Assembly (NCBI GenBank): GCA_902595145.1
Contig: CACJOU010000008.1
Coordinates: forward strand, 1-62,480
Source of the DNA: an uncultured SAR116 cluster alpha proteobacterium
Lineage (GTDB): Bacteria; Pseudomonadota; Alphaproteobacteria; Puniceispirillales; Marisalimonadaceae
Length of the DNA stretch: 62,480 bases
Direction: 5' to 3'
Position 1 is the stretch's first letter, and each line of letters starts with the position of its first letter. Of this stretch, positions 36,640 to 45,146 are shown one piece after another. Both the position numbers and the translations under genes were made by a program. Under the pieces are notes generated by a model, which was not told the DNA's origin, did not search any database, and worked only from the letters and a program-made list of their open reading frames with translations.

Positions 36640-37422
36640 TTAATCAACAAACCCTATTACAGATATATGTCTTCCTGTTCTGGCTTCTTTAGGAAAATTT
36701 TCATGACTAGATTTTCGATGACTAAAAAACAAACTAGATTTTTTGTAAGTGTCCATATCAACATCTCCAAAATTATTAATTTTAGAAGACATTAAACTTT
36801 CTTTTATTAGCAAAGGTAGATCAAATAGATATTTATCATCATTCAGTTTAAACAATATTGATTTATTATTTTTATAAAATTCAGTTTTTTTTACTATTTG
36901 AGCAACATCTGTTTTTATTTCATAAGACTCTTTATGAATTACAGGTCCTACTACAGAAATAATATTATTTCTATTTGCACCTAAATTTTCCATATTAGTA
37001 ATTGTTGATTCTATAATTCCTTTTATTACTCCTCGCCAACCTGCATGACAGGCACCAATAATTTTTGAAATTTTATCATAAAACAAAATTGGGGCACAAT
37101 CAGCACCTAATATTGACAACCCTACACCTTTTAATTTTGTTACTAATCCATCTGCATTAATGTTACTAATTTTATAATCTTTATTTTTCACAACAATAAC
37201 TTTAGATGAATGTATTTGATTTAATTTTATTAATTTTTTTAATTTTAATTCATTACAAATTAATGTTAGATTTTTTTTTACATCACTCTCATTATCCTCA
37301 ACATTAAAACTACAATTAAGTGAATTGTATGGTGATTTAGAGAAACCACCTTTTCTTGTAAAAAATCCATGAGTTATATCACTGAACATTAATTTTGGAT
37401 GAAGTATTTTATTTATAGTCAT
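36640..37422 (-). CDS. pgeF: Peptidoglycan editing factor/multicopper polyphenol oxidase family (YfiH, DUF152)
   Basis: A 260-residue laccase-domain protein. The GADCAPILF motif with its cysteine and HAGWRG with its histidine are the zinc and active-site residues of the family. PgeF removes wrongly placed L-serine from peptidoglycan precursors in E. coli; other members act on purine nucleosides. The first conserved segment, HGFFTRKGG, begins about residue 18. It is 35 bp downstream of lgt. Confidence 0.92.
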   Translation of the reverse strand: MTINKILHPKLMFSDITHGFFTRKGGFSKSPYNSLNCSFNVEDNESDVKKNLTLICNELKLKKLIKLNQIHSSKVIVVKNKDYKISNINADGLVTKLKGVGLSILGADCAPILFYDKISKIIGACHAGWRGVIKGIIESTITNMENLGANRNNIISVVGPVIHKESYEIKTDVAQIVKKTEFYKNNKSILFKLNDDKYLFDLPLLIKESLMSSKINNFGDVDMDTYKKSSLFFSHRKSSHENFPKEARTGRHISVIGFVD

Positions 37423-37457
37423 TATAATTGTTTCTTTGACATGAAATGATATCTAAA

Positions 37458-38252
37458 TTAATTGTCCATTTTTTTATTATAAAATATCGTCATGAAATAT
37501 AAACCAAAAACTATCATTGGTAAGGACAAAATTTGTCCCATTGATAAGTTAAAATAAATTAATCCAATATGGCCGTCAGGTTCTCTGAAATACTCTATAA
37601 AAAATCTAAAAATTCCGTAAAAAAATAGAAATGAAGCAGTCAAAAAGCCTCTTTTTTCAAAAAAATTGGATCTATTAAATAAAAAAATCATAATGGATAA
37701 CAAGACTAATCCTTCAAAAAAAGCCTCATATAATTGACTAGGATGCCTAGGGAGTTTGCCACCATTGGGGAAAATCATACCGAAATGGTGATTAGTTACC
37801 CTTCCAAAAAGCTCTCCATTTATAAAATTTGCTATTCTTCCAAAAAAAAGTCCAATTGGAGAAACTATTGAAATTAGGTCTGAGAAAATTATAATTGGTA
37901 TTTTTGAAGCTCTGCTCGAGTATATAATAGCTGATATGACACCGATTAGACCTCCATGAAAAGACATGCCTCCATTCCATATTTTAAAAATTTCAATTAG
38001 ATTCTCAAAATAATATTCAGGATTATAAAAAATTACATAACCTAATCTTCCACCTAATATAATGCCTATCATGCAGTTACTAATTAAGTCACTTACTATT
38101 TTATTATTAATTTTAATTTTTTTTATTTTAATGATTTTTAATAAAAAATACCAACTAGATAAAATGCCTGCAATATAAGAAAGTGCGTACCAACTAATTT
38201 TAATAAATCCAAAATCTATAGCGATTGGATTGATATTTGGAAATTGAAACAT
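37458..38252 (-). CDS. lgt: Prolipoprotein diacylglyceryl transferase
   Basis: Inner-membrane enzyme that moves diacylglycerol from phosphatidylglycerol to the lipobox cysteine of prolipoproteins. The 264-residue protein has seven or so membrane segments, GGRLGYVIFY, MSFHGGLIG, the signature GRIANFINGELFGR and RHPSQLYEA. It is first in the minus-strand run lgt-pgeF-prs-rplY-pth-ychF and divergent from ubiK. Confidence 0.95.
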   Translation of the reverse strand: MFQFPNINPIAIDFGFIKISWYALSYIAGILSSWYFLLKIIKIKKIKINNKIVSDLISNCMIGIILGGRLGYVIFYNPEYYFENLIEIFKIWNGGMSFHGGLIGVISAIIYSSRASKIPIIIFSDLISIVSPIGLFFGRIANFINGELFGRVTNHHFGMIFPNGGKLPRHPSQLYEAFFEGLVLLSIMIFLFNRSNFFEKRGFLTASFLFFYGIFRFFIEYFREPDGHIGLIYFNLSMGQILSLPMIVFGLYFMTIFYNKKMDN

Positions 38253-38333
38253 TACAATATCCTTAATATAGATTTAACAATTTGTAAAAATTATCTTATA
38301 ATAGATAATCTTTTATTACTTTAAGGAAAATTA

Positions 38334-38597
38334 ATGAAAAATAATAAATTTTTTTTTAAAGATACAGCATCAATAATAACTGGGGCATTGTCAACTTTTG
38401 CTGATTTCAAAACTGAAATTGATAATGTTATAAAAAGTAGATTTGAAAAATTTATTAATTCCCAAGGTATTGTGAACCGAGAAGATTTTGAAGCATTAGT
38501 TGACAGGCATGAAAAATTAAATTCTGAATTTATTTTATTAAAAACAAAGTTAGAAAATAAAAATTTAAAAAAAGTTAATCCAAAAAAGAAGAAATAA
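38334..38597 (+). CDS. ubiK: UbiK/BMFP accessory factor
   Basis: An 87-residue protein with an N-terminal amphipathic helix and a C-terminal coiled coil with NREDFEALVDRHEKL, the hallmark of the UbiK (YqiC, BMFP) family. In gammaproteobacteria UbiK helps the ubiquinone hydroxylase complex. The lysine-rich tail is common. AAGGA precedes the ATG. It lies upstream of the YbjN and proC genes. Confidence 0.85.
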   Translation: MKNNKFFFKDTASIITGALSTFADFKTEIDNVIKSRFEKFINSQGIVNREDFEALVDRHEKLNSEFILLKTKLENKNLKKVNPKKKK

Positions 38598-38672
38598 TTT
38601 TTAATTTATAATAATCAATATATTGTATATTAGTATTTAAATTTTATAAAAAATATACTATATATAGTCCAT

Positions 38673-39158
38673 ATGACAGATGAATTAAAAAAAATAATTT
38701 TTTCTCAACAAATATCAAAAGTTTTTAGTGAATATAATTGGGTAATCAATAAAGACTCAAAAAGTAAATTTCATTCTTATTCTGTTGGTGATATTGCAGA
38801 TTATTATTTAAATGTTCGTCATGACAATGATAAAATATATCTTCAATTTACTTTAGATATAGAAATTCCTGACAATAAATTTAACGAACTTCTAATATTA
38901 ATTAATATTGCAAATCAAAATTCAAAAGAGGGATTTTTTGTTTTTGACTTCAAACTTCGCAAAATAAATTTTAATTTGATTTCACCTTATTCTATAAAAA
39001 CAGAAGAGATTTCCCTTGATGATTTTTTTAAAATTAATTTAGATTTTACAAATAGTTTATTTCACAATTTTGTTTCTGGTGTTCATAATTTATTCTATGG
39101 GGAGAAAATTGAAGGCGCTTTAGAATTATTATTTTTGAATAATGAGGGTTGTGCATAA
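38673..39158 (+). CDS. YbjN domain-containing protein
   Basis: A 161-residue protein with a YbjN fold, related to type III secretion chaperone-like sensory proteins: a central beta sheet (LQFTLDIEIPDNK), then HKL-type helix and a long C-terminal helix with HNLFYGEKIEGALELL. It is conserved in alphaproteobacteria beside ubiK and proC. Its molecular role is not known. The end overlaps upstream frames of proC but not its likely ATG. Confidence 0.78.
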   Translation: MTDELKKIIFSQQISKVFSEYNWVINKDSKSKFHSYSVGDIADYYLNVRHDNDKIYLQFTLDIEIPDNKFNELLILINIANQNSKEGFFVFDFKLRKINFNLISPYSIKTEEISLDDFFKINLDFTNSLFHNFVSGVHNLFYGEKIEGALELLFLNNEGCA

Positions 39159-39190
39159 AAATTTTAAAATTTAGAAAAAAAAATTTAACT

Positions 39191-40024
39191 ATGAATGAAA
39201 TGAAAAACGTACTTTTATTTGGTTATGGGAAAATGGGATCATCTATCGCAAGAGGATGGATACTTAAAGAGTTGAACTTTAATTTTTTTATAATAGAAAA
39301 AGAAGCGTCTCTTAGAAAAATTGCAACTAAGGATGGTTTTAAGACTTATGAAAATATTGAGAACATAAATGAAACCCAAAATTCAGAATTTTTTGATATT
39401 ATTTTTCTTGCAGTTAAGCCTCAGCAAATGGAAGAGACTGTCAGGAGTTTTTACAATTTTAATCTAAATAAATCAGTTTTTGTTTCTATTGCAGCTGGAC
39501 TGTCTTTTTCTTGGTTTAGAAAAAAAATTAATAAAGAAATAAAAATTATAAGAGCAATGCCAAATTTACCAGCCTCTGTTGGATTTGGTGTAACTGGTTA
39601 TTGTAAAAGCAAAAACCTAACTAAAGATGAAGAAAAAAACGTTTATACCTTATTGTCTGCTTTCAGTAAGGTTATTTATTTAAAAAATGAAAGTTTAATT
39701 GATAATGTCACTGCGATATCTGGTTCTGGGCCTGGGTATATTTTTTATCTAATTGAAACTCTTTCTCAAATAGGGGTGGATCAAGGTCTTTCAGTAAAAG
39801 ACGCAAAAACCCTAGCTAGAGAAACTTTAATTGGATCTGCAAGATTGGTTGAAACCTCCAATGATGATCCAAAAACACTTAAGGAAAACGTGACTAGTCC
39901 TGGTGGCACAACTGAAGCAGGGTTGCTAATACTTGAATCAAAAATAAATGGTTTATATCCTCTATTAAAATTAACAATTAATAATGCTATAAAAAGAGCT
40001 AAAGAGTTAAATTCTCATGGATAA
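39191..40024 (+). CDS. proC: Pyrroline-5-carboxylate reductase
   Basis: Last step of proline synthesis, reducing pyrroline-5-carboxylate with NAD(P)H. The protein is 277 residues from the ATG at 39191, which gives MNEMKNVLLFGYGKMGSS and the Rossmann glycines. AVKPQQM, RAMPNLPASVGFGVTGY, SGSGPGYIF and the VTSPGGTTEAGL signature follow. A TTG at 39149 is possible but overlaps the YbjN gene and adds a non-conserved extension. Confidence 0.95.
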   Translation: MNEMKNVLLFGYGKMGSSIARGWILKELNFNFFIIEKEASLRKIATKDGFKTYENIENINETQNSEFFDIIFLAVKPQQMEETVRSFYNFNLNKSVFVSIAAGLSFSWFRKKINKEIKIIRAMPNLPASVGFGVTGYCKSKNLTKDEEKNVYTLLSAFSKVIYLKNESLIDNVTAISGSGPGYIFYLIETLSQIGVDQGLSVKDAKTLARETLIGSARLVETSNDDPKTLKENVTSPGGTTEAGLLILESKINGLYPLLKLTINNAIKRAKELNSHG

Positions 40025-40033
40025 ATATGATTT

Positions 40034-40642
40034 ATGAATTTAGATAATCAAAATTTAGAATGGAAATTATGTGAAGCTTATTTTTCAATTTTAGAAATTA
40101 GTATGTCATCAGACATAAGTATAGACAAACTGTGTATAGAAGCCAAAATTTCTAAAGAAGAAGCAGAGAAAATAGTTCCTAACAATCCAATGGATCATAG
40201 AATATTTTTTCTGAAAATCCTTATATCAAAACTTGATAAAGACGTATTGACTGAACTTAAAGTGGATATTGCAGATGACACTATTTCAAGCACTTATGAC
40301 AAAATTTTAGAGGGTTTGTCATTAAGATTTGAAAAATATTTTCAATATAAAAAATCCTTAAAAATTTTAAGTAATAATTCTAAACAAAGAATAGAAATTT
40401 TCTTGAATGTTTTTAGTGAAAACTATAATTTTTCATATAACCTTCTGACTCTGATAGAAGAAGATCAAAATTGTATAATAAAAACTTTAAAATCGTTAGC
40501 TTTAAATATTGTTTTCACAAAAAGTCTTGAAATCTTTTTTAAAGATGAAAAAAATGATATAGATAAAGTGATAAGGCATTTAGATAAATATTTAAGCGAT
40601 ATGGAAGATGCAGGTTTTTTTATGGGTGTTTTAAAGAAATAA
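40034..40642 (+). CDS. TetR/COQ9-like helical protein
   Basis: A 202-residue all-helical protein placed after proC, as in other alphaproteobacteria where the gene is often called TetR-like. The N-terminal part could form a helix-turn-helix (about residues 27-45, ISIDKLCIEAKISKEEAEKI), followed by YDKILEGLSLRFEKYFQYK, which resembles the core of TetR and COQ9 proteins. A lipid- or quinone-binding role as for COQ9 would fit the nearby ubiK, but is speculative. It converges with the histidine kinase gene with no gap. Confidence 0.55.
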   Translation: MNLDNQNLEWKLCEAYFSILEISMSSDISIDKLCIEAKISKEEAEKIVPNNPMDHRIFFLKILISKLDKDVLTELKVDIADDTISSTYDKILEGLSLRFEKYFQYKKSLKILSNNSKQRIEIFLNVFSENYNFSYNLLTLIEEDQNCIIKTLKSLALNIVFTKSLEIFFKDEKNDIDKVIRHLDKYLSDMEDAGFFMGVLKK

Positions 40643-41953
40643 TTATAATGGTAATAAAAGTCTAACTCTTAATCCGCCTAGAGGACTATCTTCTAAAATT
40701 AATTCACCTCCATGGTTTAATGCTGAGTTTTTAGCAATAGATAATCCTAGTCCAGTTCCACCAGTTTTTATGTTTCTTGAGTCTTCTAATCTAGTGAACG
40801 GTAAAACCACCTCTTCTCTTTTATCTCTTGGTATACCCGGACCATTGTCATCAATTATTACTTCACTATGATCATCAAAGATTTGTATTTGAGCATTTGC
40901 TTTGCCGGCATATCTAATTGCATTTGTAAATAAATTTATCAATGCTCTTCTGATTGACTGAACTTGCATCGGGAAGATAGGAATATTGTCTGTTGGAACA
41001 GAAATAGTTATTTTTTCACCAGTAGGATCAGATGTTTTGGCTGCTTGTTGAAGTAATTTAAATAAGCTAGCATCAACCATTTGCTCTTCTCTTTCATTTC
41101 TTGCAAATTCTAAGTAACCATCAATCATTTCTTCTAGTTCAATTAATTCTTTTTCAAAATCTTCTTTTATTTCTTTTTGATTATCCATGATAGCTAACTG
41201 AAGTCTCATCCTAGTTAAAGGTGTTTTAAGATCATGACTAACACCTGCTAGTAGCGAAGTTCTTTCAGATATTTGTTTATTTATTCTATGTCTCATTGCT
41301 TGAAATGCTCTACCTGCTATTCTGACTTCAGTCGCGCCTTCAATATTATAATTATCTACTTCTCTACCAAAACCAATCTGTCTAGCAGCATTCGCTAATC
41401 TTAAAATTGGCCTTACTTGTCCCCTTAGAAAAATTATAGCTATAGAAAAAAGAATTACTGAAGCACCAATTGACCACATTATGAATGTAATTCCAGTGGG
41501 TACAAATAAACGCTTATTATCAATATGCATTCTAACAATTCCATTTGCTAATTGTATGTCAACATAAAATTGACTGGAGTTTTCAATAGATGATAAATAG
41601 AAAGGTTCTTTAATACGTTCTTGAAGAGAGTTTCGAAAGTTTTCAAATTTTGCATTAAACGATTGATTTGGTTTTAAAATACCACCCTCTAGCCAATAAA
41701 AAATAATATTAAAATATTGTCTTGCCCTTACTGCAGACAAAGCTCTTTGATCTTTTGAAGGTTCTTTTCCTAACTCGTCAATTAATAAACCTAGATCTTT
41801 AGACAAATTTTTTGCCATATGTCTTGATACCCAATCCCAATGTCTTTCATAAAAAATTGAAACAGAAATGATCTGAACAAGTATTATTGGAACAAGAATA
41901 ATTGCCAACATTCTGCCAAAAAGACTTTTTGGTGTTATGTCGCGTAATCTCAT
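40643..41953 (-). CDS. envZ: Sensor histidine kinase, EnvZ type
   Basis: A 436-residue kinase with two membrane helices (about 14-35 and 153-176), a periplasmic loop of roughly 115 residues, a HAMP domain (about 178-231), the phosphoacceptor His240 in GVSHDLKTPLTRMR, and an ATPase domain with N, G1 (DDNGPGIP) and G2 (GTGLGLSI) boxes. It lies 16 bp downstream of its response regulator gene. It probably senses osmotic or envelope state, as EnvZ does, though the stimulus is unknown. Confidence 0.9.
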   Translation of the reverse strand: MRLRDITPKSLFGRMLAIILVPIILVQIISVSIFYERHWDWVSRHMAKNLSKDLGLLIDELGKEPSKDQRALSAVRARQYFNIIFYWLEGGILKPNQSFNAKFENFRNSLQERIKEPFYLSSIENSSQFYVDIQLANGIVRMHIDNKRLFVPTGITFIMWSIGASVILFSIAIIFLRGQVRPILRLANAARQIGFGREVDNYNIEGATEVRIAGRAFQAMRHRINKQISERTSLLAGVSHDLKTPLTRMRLQLAIMDNQKEIKEDFEKELIELEEMIDGYLEFARNEREEQMVDASLFKLLQQAAKTSDPTGEKITISVPTDNIPIFPMQVQSIRRALINLFTNAIRYAGKANAQIQIFDDHSEVIIDDNGPGIPRDKREEVVLPFTRLEDSRNIKTGGTGLGLSIAKNSALNHGGELILEDSPLGGLRVRLLLPL

Positions 41954-41969
41954 CGTCTAAACTTTTCTA

Positions 41970-42695
41970 TTAATCATTATTTTCTTCTTCGTGGGTCTGC
42001 AACATCCAGCCAATACCACGAACTGTTTGTAAATAAACAGGGTATCTTTGATCAATTTCAATTTTTCTTCTTATTCTAGCAATAGCAACATCTATTGACC
42101 TGGTTTCCATATTACCACCAAGAGAATTATTAATATCATCTCGAGAAAAGGCTATGTTAGGTGATTTGCAAAAACAATTTAATAACTTTTGCTCAGATGT
42201 TGTTAAGTGAACAGATATGTTATTTTTATATAAGTTAAGAGATTTATGATTAAACGAAAATGGACCAAATCTAGTGTTTTCCTGATTCTCAGAATTTTTT
42301 AAATTTGTGGTAAATCTTTTTAGGATATTTTGAATTCTAAGTAATAATTCCCTAGGTTCAAAAGGTTTTGTCATATAATCATCTGCACCATATTCAAGAC
42401 CATCAAGTCTATCTTCAGGACTTGACATAGCTGTAAGCATTAAAGTTGGGATAGAATTTGTTTGTCTTATTTCTTTTAAAAAGTCTAATCCATTTTGTCC
42501 TGGCATCATAATATCAATAACCAACAAATCAAAAATTAAACTTTCCATAATTTTTTTGGCTTGATCAGTATTTTCTACATCTGAAACTTTAAAATCATTA
42601 TTTTCTAAAAATTGTTTCAATAATAGTCTAATTTTCTCATCATCATCGATAATTAAAATATGAACATTATTTTTTTTTAAGTCTTTATTATGCAT
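41970..42695 (-). CDS. ompR: OmpR-family response regulator
   Basis: A 241-residue regulator with a receiver domain (acidic pocket IDDDE near 17-20, phosphoacceptor Asp61 in VIDIMMPG, MLTAMSSPED and KPFEPRELLLR) and a C-terminal winged-helix DNA-binding domain ending SIDVAIARIRRKIE...YLQTVRGIGWML. It pairs with the kinase encoded downstream. It is divergent from ilvE over a 165 bp AT-rich spacer. Confidence 0.92.
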   Translation of the reverse strand: MHNKDLKKNNVHILIIDDDEKIRLLLKQFLENNDFKVSDVENTDQAKKIMESLIFDLLVIDIMMPGQNGLDFLKEIRQTNSIPTLMLTAMSSPEDRLDGLEYGADDYMTKPFEPRELLLRIQNILKRFTTNLKNSENQENTRFGPFSFNHKSLNLYKNNISVHLTTSEQKLLNCFCKSPNIAFSRDDINNSLGGNMETRSIDVAIARIRRKIEIDQRYPVYLQTVRGIGWMLQTHEEENND

Positions 42696-42805
42696 TTTAA
42701 AATAAAGTCAGATTTGTTAAATTATAATTAATAATATTAAATCAATTATATTAAATCTAAAATCACTAAACAACTTAATTAATTATAAAACCTTTTCCAT
42801 AATAT

Positions 42806-42835
42806 TTGATTATTTAACAATAATGTGGATTATAT
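42806..42835 (+). promoter_or_regulatory. Candidate promoter for ilvE
   Basis: TTGATT at 42806-42811 and TTATAT at 42830-42835 are separated by 18 bp and lie before the GGAGG ribosome binding site (42850-42854) of ilvE. The match to the sigma-70 consensus is moderate, and AT-rich spacers give such boxes by chance. Confidence 0.3.
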
Positions 42836-42860
42836 GTATTAACTAATTTGGAGGTTTTTT

Positions 42861-43739
42861 TTGGACAACTTATCTTTTGACAATCGTGAAGGCTATATTT
42901 GGTATAATGGGAATATACTTGAATGGAAAAATGCTAATGTTCATGTGTTAAATCATGGTTTACATTATGCAAGTTGTGTTTTTGAAGGTGAAAGAGCCTA
43001 CAGAGGTAAAATTTTTGAAACTATAAAACATACAGAAAGGCTTTTCAATTCAGCCAAATCTCTTGATATGGAAATACCTTTTTCTAAAAAAGAAATATTA
43101 GAGGCCAAAGATATTTTGTTAGAAAAAAACTCACTTTCAGACGCTTATGTTAGACCAGTGGTATGGAGGGGTAGTGAGATGATGGCTGTTTCTGCGCAAG
43201 CTACAAAAATAAATGTAGCCATTGCTGTTTGGGAGTGGCCAAGCTATTTTGATCCAGAACAAAAAATGCAAGGAATAAAATTGGATATTGCTAAATGGAG
43301 GCGTCCAAGTCCAGATTGTGGTCCTGTTCTTGCTAAAGCTGCTGGATTATATATGATCTGTACCCTATCTAAACATGAAGCTGAGGCAAAAGGCTATAGT
43401 GATGCTCTTATGCTAGATTATAGAGGACAAATAGCTGAAGCTACTGGCGCTAATATATTTTTTAAAATGCCTGATGGGAAACTACACACCCCAATAGCAG
43501 ATTGCTTTCTTGATGGAATTACTAGAAGGACTGTGATGAAACTTGCTGAAGATAATGGAATTAAAATTATTGAACGTAAGATTATGCCTGAGGAAATGGC
43601 TGAGGCTGAAGAATGTTTTTTAACTGGGACTGCTGCTGAAGTCACACCCGTTCAATCAATCGGTGATTTTAAATTTAAACCTGGTGAGTATTGTCTCAAA
43701 TTGACAAAAGCTTATTCAGACTTAGTTAATGGAATATAG
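42861..43739 (+). CDS. ilvE: Branched-chain amino acid aminotransferase, TTG start
   Basis: A fold-type IV PLP aminotransferase of 292 residues for the last step of valine, leucine and isoleucine synthesis. Seen are HGLHYASCVFEGERAY, the lysine in LAKAAGLY that carries PLP, and the QIAEATGANIFF and DGITRRTV motifs. The start is TTG at 42861, supported by GGAGG 6 bp upstream (42850-42854); no ATG lies between that site and the conserved start. It is divergent from ompR. Confidence 0.94.
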   Translation: MDNLSFDNREGYIWYNGNILEWKNANVHVLNHGLHYASCVFEGERAYRGKIFETIKHTERLFNSAKSLDMEIPFSKKEILEAKDILLEKNSLSDAYVRPVVWRGSEMMAVSAQATKINVAIAVWEWPSYFDPEQKMQGIKLDIAKWRRPSPDCGPVLAKAAGLYMICTLSKHEAEAKGYSDALMLDYRGQIAEATGANIFFKMPDGKLHTPIADCFLDGITRRTVMKLAEDNGIKIIERKIMPEEMAEAEECFLTGTAAEVTPVQSIGDFKFKPGEYCLKLTKAYSDLVNGI

Positions 43740-43747
43740 AATAACAT

Positions 43748-44221
43748 TTATTTTTTCCATTTTTTTAAAGCTTGATTATCAGAATCATTAAAGCTTACCC
43801 AATTTTTTTTATTATTATTTTCCTCTACTTTCCAAAATGGAGCTTTGGTCTTCAACCAATCCATTATAAAGTTGCATCCATCAAAAGCGTTCTGTCTATG
43901 TTTAGAGGAGACACCTACAAAAACTATCTGATCGGAGGGTTTTAATTCACCTACTCTGTGTATTACGGTCACACCTGTTAATTCCCATCTTTTATAACTA
44001 TCAAAAATTATTTTTTCTATTTCGGATTCTGTCATCCCAGGATAATGTTCTAATGTCATTGAATTGATAATTTGATTATTTTTTTCGTCAAGACCTCGGA
44101 CTACTCCAACGAAGTTAACTATCGCACCTGTATTATTTTGATGTAAGTTTTTTGTTTCTTCTGATATATCAAAATCTTCATTTTGTATTTTAATTTTTAT
44201 CATCGGATAGTTTTTACTCAT
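43748..44221 (-). CDS. moaE: Molybdopterin synthase catalytic subunit
   Basis: The large subunit of molybdopterin synthase, which adds two sulfurs to precursor Z using the MoaD thiocarboxylate. The 157-residue protein has GAIVNFVGVVRG, EHYPGMTE, HRVGELKPSDQIV and the KTKAPFWKVE segment with active-site lysines. The ATG abuts the moaD stop codon. With modBC and msrP it indicates an active molybdenum cofactor pathway. Confidence 0.94.
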   Translation of the reverse strand: MSKNYPMIKIKIQNEDFDISEETKNLHQNNTGAIVNFVGVVRGLDEKNNQIINSMTLEHYPGMTESEIEKIIFDSYKRWELTGVTVIHRVGELKPSDQIVFVGVSSKHRQNAFDGCNFIMDWLKTKAPFWKVEENNNKKNWVSFNDSDNQALKKWKK

Positions 44222-44473
44222 TTAACCGCCTGTAACTGGAGGAAAAAAAGCAATTTCGTCACTATTACTGATTTTAGTATCAAAGGACGAATATATTTTA
44301 TTTACAGCAATTTTAATTAATTCTTTTTTTTCAAAAATTATATTATATTTTTCGTCTATTTCATTCAAATAATTAATTAGTTGATTAACATTAGTTATAT
44401 TACTTGGTAAATCAAGTTGTTCCTCTGATTTACCTATATGTTCCTTTATCCATGAAAAGTATTTAACAACCAT
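44222..44473 (-). CDS. moaD: Molybdopterin synthase sulfur carrier subunit
   Basis: An 83-residue ubiquitin-like protein ending in FFPPVTGG; the C-terminal Gly-Gly becomes the thiocarboxylate that donates sulfur to molybdopterin. It starts 3 bp after the pgsA stop and abuts moaE, so the three are co-transcribed. The order uvrC-pgsA-moaD-moaE is common in alphaproteobacteria. Confidence 0.93.
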   Translation of the reverse strand: MVVKYFSWIKEHIGKSEEQLDLPSNITNVNQLINYLNEIDEKYNIIFEKKELIKIAVNKIYSSFDTKISNSDEIAFFPPVTGG

Positions 44474-44476
44474 AAT

Positions 44477-45076
44477 CTATTCTCTATTAGTTTTCATATT
44501 AAAAAATTTCATTATTTTTATAATATATTGAAAACCTGTTATAAAGGTAATTATTCCAGCAATCCATAAAAGGATATATGAAATTAAACCTAAAATATCT
44601 ATATTATAAAAATAAGTATTCGATCTCCAAACTAAAAAACTTCCACAAGCAATTAGTTGAATAGTTGTCTTCCATTTTGCAAAAAGGGTTACCTCCAATG
44701 AAATTTTATAAGAAGATATACTTTCCCTCAAACCTGATATTAAAATTTCTCTTAAAACTATTAAAAGTGCAGGAAAGAATGCATAATAATAATCTAACAT
44801 GTTTTCTGAAGCTAAGGCAAAAATCATCCCAATTACCAATAATTTGTCTGCTACTGGGTCTAAGATTTTCCCAAAATTAGATGTTACTTTATATTTTCTT
44901 GCATAAAATCCATCAAAATAATCACTAATACCTGCTAAAATTAATATTGGTGTAGCCATTAAGGCTCCAATTTCACCTCCATATATGATAATCATAGGTA
45001 GTACAATTGCTGCCAAACTTCTGAATAAGGTTAAAACGTTAGGTATGATCTTTAATATAGAATTATTTTGCTTCAT
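44477..45076 (-). CDS. pgsA: CDP-diacylglycerol-glycerol-3-phosphate 3-phosphatidyltransferase
   Basis: Inner-membrane enzyme making phosphatidylglycerol phosphate. The 199-residue protein carries the CDP-alcohol phosphotransferase motif: DG, AR, then G and two D residues in DYFDGFYAR...GKILDPVADK. Four to five membrane helices surround it. It is 70 bp downstream of uvrC and 3 bp upstream of moaD. Confidence 0.93.
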   Translation of the reverse strand: MKQNNSILKIIPNVLTLFRSLAAIVLPMIIIYGGEIGALMATPILILAGISDYFDGFYARKYKVTSNFGKILDPVADKLLVIGMIFALASENMLDYYYAFFPALLIVLREILISGLRESISSYKISLEVTLFAKWKTTIQLIACGSFLVWRSNTYFYNIDILGLISYILLWIAGIITFITGFQYIIKIMKFFNMKTNRE

Positions 45077-45146
45077 AAATTAACCTTAACGAGATTTTTA
45101 AGCGAACACTATCTTTAAAACAAAATACACATTTAGAAAATTTATT

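Noticed and set aside
38598-38672. Hairpin between ubiK and the YbjN gene
   Set aside because: TAGTAT and ATACTA can pair but the stem is all weak pairs with a long loop and no T tract after it.
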